From Cloeon dipterum (taxonomy: Eukaryota; Arthropoda; Insecta; Ephemeroptera; Baetidae): a DNA stretch of 64,000 nt. A program made the position numbers and the translations under genes. The notes beneath the pieces were generated by a model that had not been told where the DNA came from, ran no database searches, and saw only the letters and a list, made by a program, of their open reading frames with translations. Position 1 is the stretch's first letter. Every line of letters begins with the position of its first letter. Location: the NCBI RefSeq assembly GCF_949628265.1, contig NC_088787.1, forward strand, positions 30,494,501 through 30,558,500. The letters are read 5' to 3'. Of the stretch, positions 48,121 through 60,685 are shown in pieces.

Positions 48121-49089
48121 CAGAAATACAAAATTTCATTAATTTATATTCCATTGAAAAGCTCCAAAACTTGAATTTATTTTGTTTGTTTTCCCTCGTG
48201 ACGTTTTAGCCCATTGAAAATGATTTCCAACTGGCGATCAACAGATAAAACAAGTCAATTATTTAATTTATTAAAACGCCGATCGGCCGAGCGGGTGTTG
48301 CCAACAAGCGGGTTTTTTTGCCCACACACTCAAAGGCGATGCTTTATCTCTCGCTCTTTCCGAGCCTTTTTTCGCCTTCTTCCTCTCGCTCTCTCCCGCT
48401 TTTAATACCCTGACAAAGACTGCGGCGAAGGGCCAATCTGGCATCTTAAAGAGCGCCGTCACGCAGACAGCCACTAATGGTTATGTCAGAGATTATGCCA
48501 CGTCGATTTTTATTAAATTTGGGCGTGTGTTCAAAACATTGCTTTTACCCTCGCTTCCACTCAGGCGCAGATTTATTAATTCGATGATGTCAGCGTGCAG
48601 CAGCAGTTCGTGTGTGTGTGTGCATTTTGTAAATTAATTAGCCTTCCGAGACAGCGAGATATTTCACGAAGCTGCTTTTGTTCTGTATCAGTCGCCAGTG
48701 TGCTTCTGTTTTAACGCAGCCGGATCTGCACTCATTAAGGGGCCCGGCAGCCATTAAAGCAGACAGCTACCTCAATTTGCCTCCTGCCACTCACACAAAC
48801 CCATTCAAATTCATTTATACCGACCAACTCGCAGCTTGACAACCGAACCATTCGCCGAGGCAATTTTAATCAAGATCACCAGCGTGCTTTGCATTCTGTC
48901 CGCACACTCGCCAAATCAAAGTGACACAACTCACTTTTAAAGATCCAGATACGGACAGAGTGTGAATGAAATATATTCAATGGCTTAAGATTTGTTTCGA
49001 AAAATTATTTAACGTTTTATTCGAAGAATATTTTTCTCCCCTGGATGGATGAGGAGAAAACCACAAAAAGGTGTATCAATCACGTTTTT
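48121..49089. other. Gene-free interval
   Basis: GC-richer unique patch at about 48280-48960 with no coding signal. Confidence 0.45.
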
Positions 49090-49540
49090 TATGGTGCAAA
49101 TAGGGGTTGAAGGGTTTGCACCTTTACATCACTGCTTCACATAGCTACCTAGAGGAGGTTGAGACGGAGTCTTTCGGCGTGTGGTTTTTGAAAATCCGAC
49201 CATTAGAAGCTGAGATTTGGGCGTGTAAAACATTTTTTGAAAACCTGAAGAAGAAATTTATTTTATTAAAATTTACGGTAAATTAACATTCCAGATTTTT
49301 ATATTATATTACCTAATTTTTTACGCTCTACATGATGGCAATATCTAAATTATTTAATTTTGATATTTTCATTTTCAAAGTTAAGTTTCTTTTTGAAAAT
49401 TTGATGAACTAAACTCGAATTTTGACCTGAGACTTTGAAATCGAGAAGAAAAGTGCTCCTCTTAACGGTGTCCGAATTTCTGTTGAAAAATTCGAAAACT
49501 CGAAATTCAAATGCCCGTAAAACTCGCAAATCAGGGAAAA
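49090..49540 (+). repeat. Family A repeat (A1 subtype), near full length
   Basis: Starts ATGGTGCAAATAGGGGTTGA, has GAGGTTGAGACGGAGTC and AGAAGCTGAGATTTGGGCGT, and ends around CGTAAAACTCGCAAATCAGG. Confidence 0.75.
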
Positions 49541-52500
49541 GTGTCTTCTTAATGGTGTTTCCTGTCATATTTAATAAAAACTACTCAATAAATCAGACTA
49601 TCTATATAAAAATACCTGTAATCATTTTTTTAAAATCATAGTTATTGGAAAAAAACATTACAAGTCCAGTCAATTTAGGACGAATTTTTGGCTGGTGCTC
49701 GTTCAGCTGCTGCATCGCAGCAGCTATTTAACAAAAATAATAAAAGTGCAAAATCAATTTTGTGTTTACAAAACGTTTTTGTTAGTACATTTTAGGCAAC
49801 AAACTTTTTTAAAGTTTGTACAGATTTAAAACGTTTCTTTCGGAATTATTTCGATTTTTTGTCTATGCCTTTCAATTAATTAATAAAATAAATTGTTCTT
49901 TTCTAATTTTGCTATTCAAAATTTTATAAAAAATTTCAAGTAGAAAGAAAATATCAAATAAGTAATAATTTAAGCGATTCCTTATAATTTATTAGCGTTT
50001 TTCCAATTATTAATTAAGGAAAAAACATTGGCGTGTTTTAATAAATCTGTTTTCCACGTGTTTACATACACTGCACTGGTTTGCAAGGTAAACCGACTTA
50101 GATGAGTATATAAAATTGTTAGAGACTATTGTATATAGAAGTTTGAAACAGTTGAAAAGGCCCTATTAGTTGGCACGATTCCCGTTCATTTGATGATCAC
50201 ATTTGGCAATTTTGGAAGTTCCGACCGTCTTAGTTTCACAGAAAAACGTAAAATCTCAGAGAGCAAGATACAAACATTTCTAGCAATCTGAATTGAATTT
50301 ATCCTTGAACAAAGACAAACACGCAGGCTTAGAGCAGGGCTTTGGTTAGTTTGCAGTTAACATCGCACGCTGTGATTTGAATCTGACAGCAGCTGTTTCA
50401 TTAGAAATGAGACACAAAAGCCCATAGGTCGCGTAGCAGCGATGGCAGGCGTCGTTTTTGGTACTTGATTTTCTTATTCCGAATTCAATTACCCGGCTCT
50501 ATTGAGCGCGCCTGGCATGTGGGCCCCTAAAATGCGCGCGCGGCACATAAACGCTCTCGGCAAATCGAGATGCAGCCCCGATCGCGAGATATAATGGACC
50601 ATGGACCGGCCTGCTCGCGTCATTTTCTTTTTACAAACAAACTCCGCGCGAGCTGATCAAATTAGCCATATTGAGCTCTCAAATTATCGCAACGGGGCGC
50701 ACGCGTTGTCACAAACACCCGGACGAGAGCGAATTTTATGGGGCGCGAATTTTAAAAATCAAATTCAATCTATAATACATTAAAATAAAAGTTCACAAAT
50801 GTTCGTTTTATTTTTACGGTAATATTTGAAATATTTTTTAAAGTTTTAAGTCTGAGAAGGACTCAGCGTCAGCGCTTCTCACTTAGATATTGGATTAATA
50901 ATGTACTTTGCATTTACGTGTATTAAAACTTAAGAACATACCGCCCGAATCATATAAAGTGATTATTACTGCTTATATAAAAAGGTAGCATGAACAAATA
51001 AAAATTCAACAAAATTGATAAGTACATTTTTCCTCAATTATAAAATTAAATCAAAAAAGGCAATTTAAAATTTTTAAATAAAATTTACGTATGTAAAAAA
51101 TTAACCTAAAGTCGTTGCAAAATTTTTGGAACTGAATGAACTGACAAATGTGTTGTGAAGCAAACAATCAAAAAGTGGCTTAAATATGAACAATTGAATG
51201 GACTCTCGACGACTATGCGCACTGCATTAAGAATTTTTTGATTGTATGTAATTTGCGCGTGAATGTACTATAATTGTGCTGCCTCGTGCAACAGAGCAAA
51301 CACCAGCCGTTAATTCTCCAGAATTGGCTGGACTTCTGTAGTTTCCAATTAAATCTTTTCTTCATAATTTTTGAAAACATATCTTATAAATTTAGGGTTG
51401 AAAGATAAACTTGGTTGGATTGTTTTCTTTGAAATTAATTTAAGATGAAATATTTGAATCTTTTTTTTCAAACAAGAGCTCCGAACAAGAGATAAAGGTA
51501 CCACAAATGTTTGAAATTTAAATTCAAAATGGTTAATTTCTATAGGTTTTCAACAAAAATTGCAAATTAATGGTTACTTTGTTTACGAAAATACTTTAAA
51601 CATAAAAAGTTAATTTATATTTAAAATAAAATTTTATTTTATTTCTGTTCATAAAAAATAACATTTTTATTTATATTTTATAATTTGAGATTGTTAATTT
51701 TCTAATTTGAACAACAATTATTGAAATACTGTAGAGAATTTTGATTAAACTGATAACTATTTAAATGTCTTCCACAGCTAAATAAAATAACATAGTTAAT
51801 AATAACAATATCACTTTCACTTTCTTAGAGCCAATATTTACAAGCGCGTCTTATTAAAATACGTCAACTTATCCAAAATGTACAAACTAGAGATTATTAA
51901 TATATTTAAAATGTGAAGTTACATGTAAAGAATTCTTCCATGTCGTAAAACTGATAAGTGCACACAATTCTTTTGACCACTTTTAGAAATTCCTGGTCTT
52001 CGTCAAGTAATTTTATATTGACTGGCAAGGCATTGGAAATTCTTGGGATCATAATAGCCGGGTTCTGGGCCGACATACTTAGTGGAAAAGGTTTCACGAA
52101 AAGGTCCCTTAAACATTATTGTAGAATTATTATTATCTGATTAATTATTGTTTGAAATAAAATCATTAATCTTCATTACTTTATGATTTATGACCTGCAC
52201 TACACCAAGGAACAGTACTTACAATTAGTATATTCACTCAATAAATTCTTTTGTAAATACTCACACATATTCATACATACATAATCAAAGAAAGGAAATA
52301 CAAATTATAAACTGTTTACGTTCTGTAAATACGCATCAACATCATAGAATTTCCTTTGGTAGACAAACTTATGCGCAACGTCTTAAAAAACATACTATAG
52401 GATGCCGCGCGGGGCTCGCAAGCTGCAGCGCAACCGGTAACGCGTTATACAAACATATAAAGAAGCAATAGATGCCATGCTTTTCTGCGTTGGCACAACT

Positions 52501-53799
52501 AATTCGGTTTTGAACGAGTGTTACAATCATGCATGGTTAGCTCTTATCTTCAACCCTCTTTGGATGTGTGCCGACGCCTACCCAGTTGAATAAATCACAT
52601 TGTGCCAGTAATTTTTCTAAATCGAACCCGGCACTTTTATAAATTTATTTAATGTTATCTTTTTAAATTAGCAACACTGCATAACCAACTTTGAGGGTAA
52701 AAATCTAATTTCGTGAGAACTATTACAAATTGAAATTAAAATGTTGGAGCTGTGTTGGAGATTTGATATTTTTGGTGGATTGAGGCTGTATATAAATGAA
52801 ACGCGCACATGAGCGATCGGTGGGGGTGCGGTGCGAGCTGCAAGAGAGCACTCGCTGTGCTCACTCTCGTGCACGCGCTCCATCCTTTATTTCCGCCTGA
52901 TTAAGCAAGACAAACACGAATTACCATTTTATTGCCTTAACTGCACTCACTTGTGCGTGTATTAATATAAAACGACGACGGTGGAGCGGCAGAGAGACAA
53001 AGTGGAATTAAAACTGCTCGTGTCTTTGATGTCGGAGGCGCGCGCGCGCGCGCGTGGTGCCACCCTCTCGTCGCCTCGAGTACGTTATATACAGAGAGTG
53101 ATCCATCCACCCATCCACCCGTTCGCTCGCTCGCTCGCTCGCTCGGCAGCCAGGGACGCAGGCGAAATTAAACAATCGCATAATGAGCAGCGCACGTCGC
53201 TCTCTTGGAGAGAACAAATACGAAATGTTTAGGCTCGGATGGTTTGCTGCTGTATACACACGGAATTAGCAAGCAATTAAGTTTCTTATTATCACTGCTG
53301 ACGAGCGCAAAACGCAAAGCGGCTCGGCGGCCGTTTGATGTGTCAACTATAGTGTTTGTTGCCGGCAATGCCGGTGTAATTAAAATATGCTCAGCACGGT
53401 GAATACAATTTATTGCTTGATTCCGTGATATTATTACTCCCGAGCCATTAGGAAAAGATAATTATATAATTAATAACTGACTCCACTTACTCAACCACTC
53501 ACCTCTCAATGAAAATAACCAGCCTGATTTTCAAAAAAAATTTCGTTCTTCTGCTGTGAACTGACAGTAATTTATTTTTTTTATTAAAAGTTAAAATATC
53601 AGGATCACATATTTTATAAAAATTAAATTAATATGAAGTAACCTTTTCTAGGGGTTCTAACTAAACCCCCTTATCATGCTGAAATGGAGAAAGTTGATGC
53701 CAAACAGATTAATTTAATAAGTATAAAAGTAACTTTGGAGGGCTGAGACGGGAGGATGATATTTCAAATTGAATTAGTCGCGTCGTTTAATGCATTTAT
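49541..53799. other. Gene-free AT-rich interval
   Basis: Mostly AT-rich with GC-richer patches at about 50330-50780 and 52790-53400. It holds alternating GC at 53037-53053 and a GCTC tandem at 53123-53144. A small minus-strand ATG frame at 52003-52116 is noted under findings. No gene is supported. Confidence 0.45.
53123..53144. repeat. (GCTC)n short tandem repeat
   Basis: About five units of TCGC in a row. The same tandem with TTCG units occurs at 61879-61912. Confidence 0.9.
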
Positions 53800-54010
53800 T
53801 CCATTTTTGAAGGGATTCAAAGTGGTTTGACACCCTTTGGCTGCTTTTGTAATTCTGACTGTTAGGTTGAAGAGATTTGGTGAAAAACGTGTTTTCTGTT
53901 GGAGGCTGCAGTAATAAAAAAGAGCGTTTCGTCAAAATCTCGAGTTCTAAGAGTAACAAATAATTACGAAAACTGCGTACCACTTTGCTCGTCTTCACGT
54001 CCTAAAATTA
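53800..54010. repeat. Family A fragments in inverted arrangement
   Basis: Plus-oriented TTGTAATTCTGACTGTTAGG is followed by minus-oriented TCTCGAGTTCTAAGAG and GCTCGTCTTCACGTCC. Confidence 0.5.
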
Positions 54011-54094
54011 ATCGATGTGTTTTAAGGGTGACAAACACTCAGCTCCGTTGCGCAGTATGAGGTGCAAATTACAAAATATTCAGAATTTTATGTT

Positions 54095-54330
54095 TTATAG
54101 GGTGCAAAAAGGGAGTTTATAAGGGTTAGCACCCTAAGACTACTTCGGCTTTCTGGAAGAGGTTAAGAGACTATAGTCTAGCGGCGTGCGGTCATTTGAT
54201 GCTGAGATTTTGAGAGCTAAACATTTTTTGTTAACCTGAAAAACATCAATTAGGTTATTTTTAATTTTAAATGAAAAAAAGCACAACCGTGCCCTAGGCC
54301 AACTTTCTTCTCCTTTGGAAAATTTAGGCT
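54095..54330 (+). repeat. Family A repeat (A1 subtype), shortened
   Basis: Starts AGGGTGCAAAAAGGGAGTTT, then GGTTAGCACC, GTCTAGCGGCGTGCGG and GATGCTGAGATTTTGAGAGC. Confidence 0.65.
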
Positions 54331-54536
54331 TAATTTTCTGAGAGGCACGCACAAATCAAAATCAAATCGAATTTGAACCAATTCGCCTCAGCTGCTGTGA
54401 CGATGAGTCGGTGGCGAGCAAACAAACGAGGAAGCTCGACGCAGGAATTAGCTGGAAATTCACGGATCGCTAGGACAGCGAGAGTGGTGACCGATGTAGC
54501 TTTCAGAGTGAGAGGAAATTGCAAATAGGGCGGGTG

Positions 54537-54540
<4 letters not shown>

Positions 54541-54572
<32 letters not shown>
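54541..54572. repeat. (GT)n microsatellite
   Basis: Sixteen GT units. Confidence 0.97.
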
Positions 54573-54575
<3 letters not shown>

Positions 54576-54997
54576 CGCTGATCTTCAATTAATTTCATTT
54601 CGCAGAGAGGGCTCACAGTAATTGCACAACTTGCGCCGGTTTGTGCAAACAAAAAGGGCCCCAGCGCAGCCCGCGGGCTCGGAACTCTTAATATCTGATG
54701 CGCTTGTGACAAATTGCCACCGCCGGGCATTTTCCGCATCGCTTTCCACCACCACAGCCCCGAACTAAAATGCAGGTTCTACGGAAAGAGTAGTGAGAGT
54801 GGAAATCTGGAAGCAAGGAGCAGCAAAGAAGAGTTCTTAGATGGTTCAAGCCAATTAATTTTATTTTTAATGCTTATTCAAAAGAATGTGAGTTTTTTTA
54901 TGTGATGAAAAATTAATTTGTATTGTCCAGAGGATGCTTTTTCTGAGCAATTTATTGTTAGAATCTCTATTTTAATATGCTCCCAAGTGTACACAGC

Positions 54998-55098
54998 CGT
55001 CATTAGATGGCACCACAGGTCAGTTACAATTTTAAGACTCTTTATTGGATGTGCCTGAAAGAAATAGTAAGAAACCGGTGGCACTATCTATTAACAAC
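54998..55098. repeat. Short inverted-repeat element
   Basis: GTCATTAGATGGCACCAC on the left is matched in inverted orientation by GGTGGCACTATCTATTAAC on the right, about 50 bases apart. It resembles the AGATGGCGCCAC end of element E, so it may be a related short copy. Confidence 0.4.
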
Positions 55099-55234
55099 TG
55101 CAAACACAACTAAATAAATCCTGAATCAGCAGTTTGCGATCGTTTTATATTTATAGAAACACGAAATGACATTCCGCGGGCGCGTGTCTCTGTGTGCAAA
55201 CAAGGGACCGAAAACGTTGGCCGCCAAGAGAGGG

Positions 55235-55239
<5 letters not shown>

Positions 55240-55266
<27 letters not shown>
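55240..55266. repeat. (CT)n microsatellite
   Basis: About 13 CT units. Confidence 0.95.
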
Positions 55267-55269
<3 letters not shown>

Positions 55270-56158
55270 CTCCTCACCCTCGCTGCATGGACGGTCCACA
55301 ATATTGCTGAATAAACCACTCGACGGCCTCTCTTTTATTTGTGCACACACATGGCAGGGACGGAAAGAGAGCAGAGCCGAGATTTATTAATGCCTGTGTG
55401 CATAACTTGTCAAGCAAAAGTTAATAAGCAGCTGATGTTTGCTCTGTCTGCTGGTCATGCGGACTCCAATTAAAAACGTTTCACCGCCAGACGTCAGCAA
55501 AAATTTAATATTCGCAGCAACTGCCAGGCGAGCTGCTTTTAATTTGGCTAACCTCTGCGCGCCCACCGCGCTCACTACTCTTTCACTTTGTTATAATGAA
55601 AATCGTGCTGTGCCGGTTCAATATATGTATGTGGTAGACTTTATTTAATATCCATATTAGTGAATTTATACACATGAATTTTTTTTCCTTTCAAGATATA
55701 TGTTACATAAGGTAGACTATGTGGACATGAATCACGCAACTGAGAGAAAAATTCATCCACAATCAGATAACTTTTGCCTTCGACTTTCCTACAATTATAC
55801 ACCTAATGACATGGAGTTTTCCGTAAATTTGATACATTTTACAAAACACAAAAGCCAATGATTGGAAATTTCTGGATTTAAATTCGAATGATTTTTTCTA
55901 GTCTCAAATTGTAAGTTTTTTGAGGGATGAAAATTCTTGGAAAATACAAAAATTTAAAGGGATGTGCATATTTTTTTTTAGAAAAAAAAACAATTCCTTA
56001 CTCTTGATCAAATTTTAAACGTTTTCTTTATACTCATGTTCCTTTACGAAAAAAACATGTACACAAGAAATGCAAGGTCTACTAGAAAACCATTTTGACT
56101 CTACAACATCTTGGGAATTTTTGTAGTCATCTAGAATTTTGACAAAGTCAGCATTAAA

Positions 56159-56164
56159 TTTATT
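56159..56164 (-). terminator. rx: Candidate rx polyadenylation signal
   Basis: TTTATT on the plus strand is AATAAA in the rx direction, about 460 bases past the rx stop codon. It is the nearest canonical signal seen downstream of the gene. Confidence 0.4.
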
Positions 56165-56622
56165 TTTTAAAATTGCCTTGACCAAAAATTACATCCATTT
56201 AAATCAAGAGTATCACTCGCACCAATTTTAAAAAGAGGCGCAGCAAGTTGCCATTCTTGCGGGACTAATTGAAAACTGATAACATGTATATGCAAAAAAA
56301 ATTAAATGATTTTTCTTTGAAAGTCACGATCCTTAGGCATAAAGAAAAATAATCGATACAGACTCAGTTGATTGCACATCCCTGCAGTTCCACTCTTCCA
56401 GACTTGTTTTAGAACAAATAATAAAAATACGACAAGATTGAATGAATATTTGACAGGGTGTTCCGAAAAACGCGGCACACGGAGATTGTCCTTTCAAGAC
56501 GGGTCAAGCTTTTTAAGTAAACATTCAAATTACACATCATCATTTTTACACTATATTCAATAAATATTGAGATCTGCACACTGAAGCGTCCGTTTTCCGC
56601 GAGTCCTTGCCACACGCACGCA

Positions 56623-57108
56623 CTAGACCATCTGGAGTCCTTTGGTGAGCGACTCGACGTGCTCCTTGGCCTTGAGCCTGAGGGCCGCGATGCTCGAGGA
56701 CCTGGGGTCCGAGGAGGAGAGCTCCTCCTCGCGGGCCGCGGCGGCCGCCGCTTCCTTGCTCTCGGCCGAGGCGGCCGCGGCCGCCGCGATGGTGGCGGCC
56801 GCCACCAGTGACGAGATGTTGTGCGGCGCCGAGGCGGGCGGCGTCAGGTACGAGGTGTAGCCAGTCTGCGGGTGCGACAGGAAGCCGGGCAGGTGCGACA
56901 GCGGCGAGTTGAGCAGCGGCGGCGACAGCCACGGGTCCAGCGGCAGCGCCAGCCCGGACGCCCCGCCGAGGTGCGCGGCCGACATGTGCCCGCTCGACGT
57001 CGAGCCGGGACGGCCGATCGTGCCGATCGGGTACTCGCTCAGCCCCAGACGCGCCGCCTCCATCTTCTCCTGCCGCCTCCACTTTGCCCGTCTGTTTTGA
57101 AACCACAC
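56623..57108 (-). CDS. rx: Retinal homeobox protein, last exon (partial gene)
   Basis: Minus-strand acceptor TTTCAG|GTGTGG at 57109; 486 nt encode 161 aa and a TAG at 56625-56623. The exon starts at homeodomain position 47: [15 protein letters not shown] with Q50. WRRQEK followed by ARLGL is typical of Rx/Rax. LALPLDPWLSPPLL and PGFLSHPQTGYTSYLTPP are conserved Rx C-terminal blocks. Two Ala runs precede the OAR motif SSSIAALRLKAKEHVESL, ending KGLQMV. Known role: nuclear regulator of eye-field and brain development. The first part of the homeodomain and the N-terminus are not in the window, so the preceding intron exceeds 6.9 kb. The intron position matches hbn, as expected for related paired-like genes. 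rx is tail to tail with hbn. Confidence 0.93.
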   Translation of the reverse strand: MWFQNRRAKWRRQEKMEAARLGLSEYPIGTIGRPGSTSSGHMSAAHLGGASGLALPLDPWLSPPLLNSPLSHLPGFLSHPQTGYTSYLTPPASAPHNISSLVAAATIAAAAAASAESKEAAAAAAREEELSSSDPRSSSIAALRLKAKEHVESLTKGLQMV

Positions 57109-57294
57109 CTGAAACAAAAATTCATCGTCCTCTTTATTTTCTGTGCGCTTGGGCGGGAAATAATTTGTGATTAGAAAAAGGCGAAACGATATTTTTTTTT
57201 CTTGTGTAGTGTATAGAATATTGATGGCTTTAGCATAAGTAGAGTTTGTAAAATTTAGCAAAAGTCTTTCACAACAATTTGAAATCTGGTCAGA

Positions 57295-57425
57295 GGAACT
57301 CGATTTTTCGCTTGATTTCGATCCCTCTCGTCTCTATCTCTCTAACTGCGTGCGAATTTTGAGGAAAATTCCCTAAATCGTGATTTTACAACAGCAAATA
57401 ATAAGAGACAGTGCTTGATTAGCAT
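57295..57425 (+). repeat. Family C repeat, short copy
   Basis: Contains TTCGCTTGATTTCGATCCCT, GCGAATTTTGAGGAAAATTC and CCTAAATCGTGATTTTACA. Confidence 0.6.
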
Positions 57426-60400
57426 ACACTTGATATCTACTTCTATTTTACACCTTTGTTGTTATCGTTATTTAATTTTTGCAATATTCAGGCAGACAAA
57501 ATCTTCATGCTTGTTTAGATTTTTATAATATATAGCTAAATACTCGCAGCCTATCACATTCCTGGAAGTTTGAATAGCATATTACATTAATAATATTGCT
57601 AATAATTAACGATGGTAACATTATTGTTTATAGATTTTATAAGAATCTATTATTCAATCAATATTTAGGTTCTATGATCCAAAATATGTTGCGGGAAAAT
57701 TGATCTTAAATATTAAAATAAATTTTAAAAAAATTGGCAATACAAAATTGTTATTTTAATTTGCAGATATTGTAATTGCGTAGAATTGATTCAACTAAAT
57801 ATAGTGCTTTATTGGCTGGGCCGATGACAAAAACTAATCTTAGAAAAATCAACAGCAAGCAGGTTTTTTCTCAAAAATTTAAAAATCACCCTTAGCTTTT
57901 CAGATTTTAAGAAAAGTAGGTAAAAAGGATTTCAAAAATGTCTTGTAAAAGAACTAAATTTTGTTGATTGTTTAAGATGGTGGCTTTGGAATAAACCAGA
58001 CAGTATTAAACAGTTTTCAAGCCGGTTAAGACGCACAATCCACAAATTACGTTTTTTACACCGTTTCTCTACAAGGTGTCTTTTTTACAGAAATAGCAAA
58101 AAAATACATTTTTTATTTCAATAAGATGAAAGAAAAAATGTGTCCTTTCCTTCCAAAGCGAAGTGGTTAGCAAGATGAATATGCTGTCAAAAAGCACGGC
58201 GGAGGAAAAATGAGGATTTGAATGGCCAACAATAAGAATATACGACCGCCAGCCAATCAGAACATTCGCCGTGCGAAAATCGGTCGTTCTTTGAGAGCGC
58301 ATAAATTGCTGGCCCCTCATTAAAAAATATATAAAAGTTTTTCTTCCCCAACTATAGGTATAGTCATCTAAATAATTATAAAAATGTAAATATTAAATCA
58401 TTATTTTGAAAAGTTCATTTTGAAGAACATTCTGACCATAAATATTTTGGGTGATTTTAATATTTTGTTTTCGTATATTTTTATATGATTTGTATTACAC
58501 AGCAGTACAGAAATTGAGGTTTCTCGGAGTTTTTTTAAAAAAATGTATTTTCCTTTACCAAATCAGATTTTAAGATCATCAATTTAACACCATGCATGAT
58601 AATTGTTCCTTGCATCAGCGATTTTGGTTAAGCGTGAAATTTGCGTCAGAGTAGTCGATTTTTGGCGTGCCCTTGACTCGATGCAGTGTTCGAACCTTAA
58701 TTACGTCGCAAATAATCTCGTGTGCCCGCGCAAATCCGCAGTTACAAGCGAGCCAGCCGGGATCAAATTGAGTTCAATGGGGCGGTACTTGTGTCAAATT
58801 GCCATTTATCGGGCGGTAAGTGGCAGCCAATTTTGTGCACAGCGTAAAAGTCGCGAGGGTCTTAGACGGCTAATAATATTTCGCCAGAGCGAAATCTGAT
58901 GGGGAGCGCAGCAAATCTGATTTGTGATATAGCCAATTATTTAGCTCGTATATCCAATTTCCCTGCTTGCAGTTGATTTTGCTCAGATTGGTTTTTGTCA
59001 TTATCGGCCTGGCCCAGCCCAGCCAATAAAGACGCACAGTGTTTTGCTCTATATTTAATTGAATCAATTCTACGCAAATTCTATCTGCAAAATATTAAAA
59101 CAACAATTTTTTATTGCAAATATTTTAAATCAATATTCCAGCAATATATTTTAAACCATAGAACCTTAAAATATTGATTGAATATATTCTTATAAAATCT
59201 ATAAATAATTATGTTGCCATCGTTAGTTATTAGCATTTTTAGCAATAATTATTAATGGAATCTTATATGGTTACATTCGTCTTAATTACATTTTCTCCTA
59301 TAAATATTTATCAATCAATATTTATGGCTATTATAAAAACATATAAACAAGCCTAAAATTAAATGAAGCTTTTGCCTGCATGAATATTGCAAATTAAATA
59401 GAGAAAACAACAAAGGTGTAAAATAGAAGTAGAAATGAAAAGGTAAGGTAATCAAGTTGACGCGCGCGCGACTGGGCCCGCAGCAGGTGCGTGAATCTGG
59501 CCGCGGTGTGTCGCCATGGCAACTGCAGCTCCGACTCATTAAGCCGGCATTGAGTGCGAATTAATTTGATTTGGCCGCGCCAATTATTGTCCCGCTGATG
59601 GTTGGTTGGTCGGTTCGTGTCGCAAGCGCTGCTCGCCGCCGCCGCCGACGATTAATCAAAATGCAAAATTAATAAACGTGTGTGTGTGTGTGTACGTGCG
59701 AGCAATCAATGCATGGTCTCGAAACAGCCAGTCGGCAGTTAATTAATTTCCCGGCGGCTTCAAAGCGGTGCATTTTCGCCCCTGCACTCGCGCCGCCCGG
59801 CGCGCGCGCGCGCATATTCAAATCTGGGCGGTTTAATTAAATTTGAGCGGCCGCGCCGGCGGCTGCGGCTCATCCAGTAGAAGATAATTGCAACACTAAT
59901 TTGCTTTTAATGACATATAGTTGGGTGAAATTATTATAATTCTTGTGCCTGTGTCACAGTTTATACGCACCGTCAGTTAATAACGTCTAACTTGATTAAG
60001 CGGCGTGTGTAATGAGCACGAAATTAGTCAGTTTGTGGGTTAATTTAAGCGTGACAGCCGCAGTAATTGCTCCTACACGCCGCCCGCGTTTTATCGTCAG
60101 CCGAGCATTAGGTCGCTGCAGAGACACTTGGCGGTTCGCGCGACACTGCCTCCCGCACACCCATCACCTTCCATTTCTTACTCCTCTCTCTCTCTCTACC
60201 TGTGATAATTCGAACGGAAAATTGTGTTGGGGGAAACAAAATATTGCAGAGAAAATTTTCCAAAAGCAGCAGAAAGTTGTTCTGCGGTTCGACGACGGTG
60301 ATTTTTTGAATGCCAAAACGTTGCCTCCAATTGACCAATAAATACTGTTGAGAAAATCCCGAATTTCCCATATTTACGGCATTTGAAAGTCCAAATTTTG

Positions 60401-60579
60401 GGATTTTGGTCGTAAAACAAAAATTTGTCTCATCAATACTATTAAAAACTATTTTGTTGACTTCAAAGTCGCCACAAAAAGAGCACAGCGGTTTTTGTAT
60501 CTGAGTGAATTTTACAATAATAATAGTTGATTACCATGGAACCCTAACTAAAAAAACGTTTTTCGCAGCTTCTAAGCAT

Positions 60580-60685
60580 TAGATTTGCTAAAATTGCAAA
60601 CCGTCCAACTCGTCACGACCTCCCCTAGATAGCCGAAGCAGCTTTAACTCCTTCAACCCCGCTTTCACCCCATCTGCAGCGGTAA
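60580..60685 (-). repeat. Family A repeat, minus orientation
   Basis: Contains CGCAGCTTCTAAGCATTAGA, CAACTCGTCACGACCTCCCC and TAGATAGCCGAAGCAGC. Confidence 0.65.

Larger units (their letters stand above)
54331..56158. other. Gene-free interval downstream of rx
   Basis: GC-richer patches at about 54340-54760 and 55130-55640 with microsatellites, then AT-rich DNA. No exon is supported. Confidence 0.45.

Noticed and set aside
56546..57106. 186-codon minus-strand frame overlapping rx
   Set aside because: Out-of-frame shadow of the GC-rich rx exon; its composition is Arg/Gly/Ala only.
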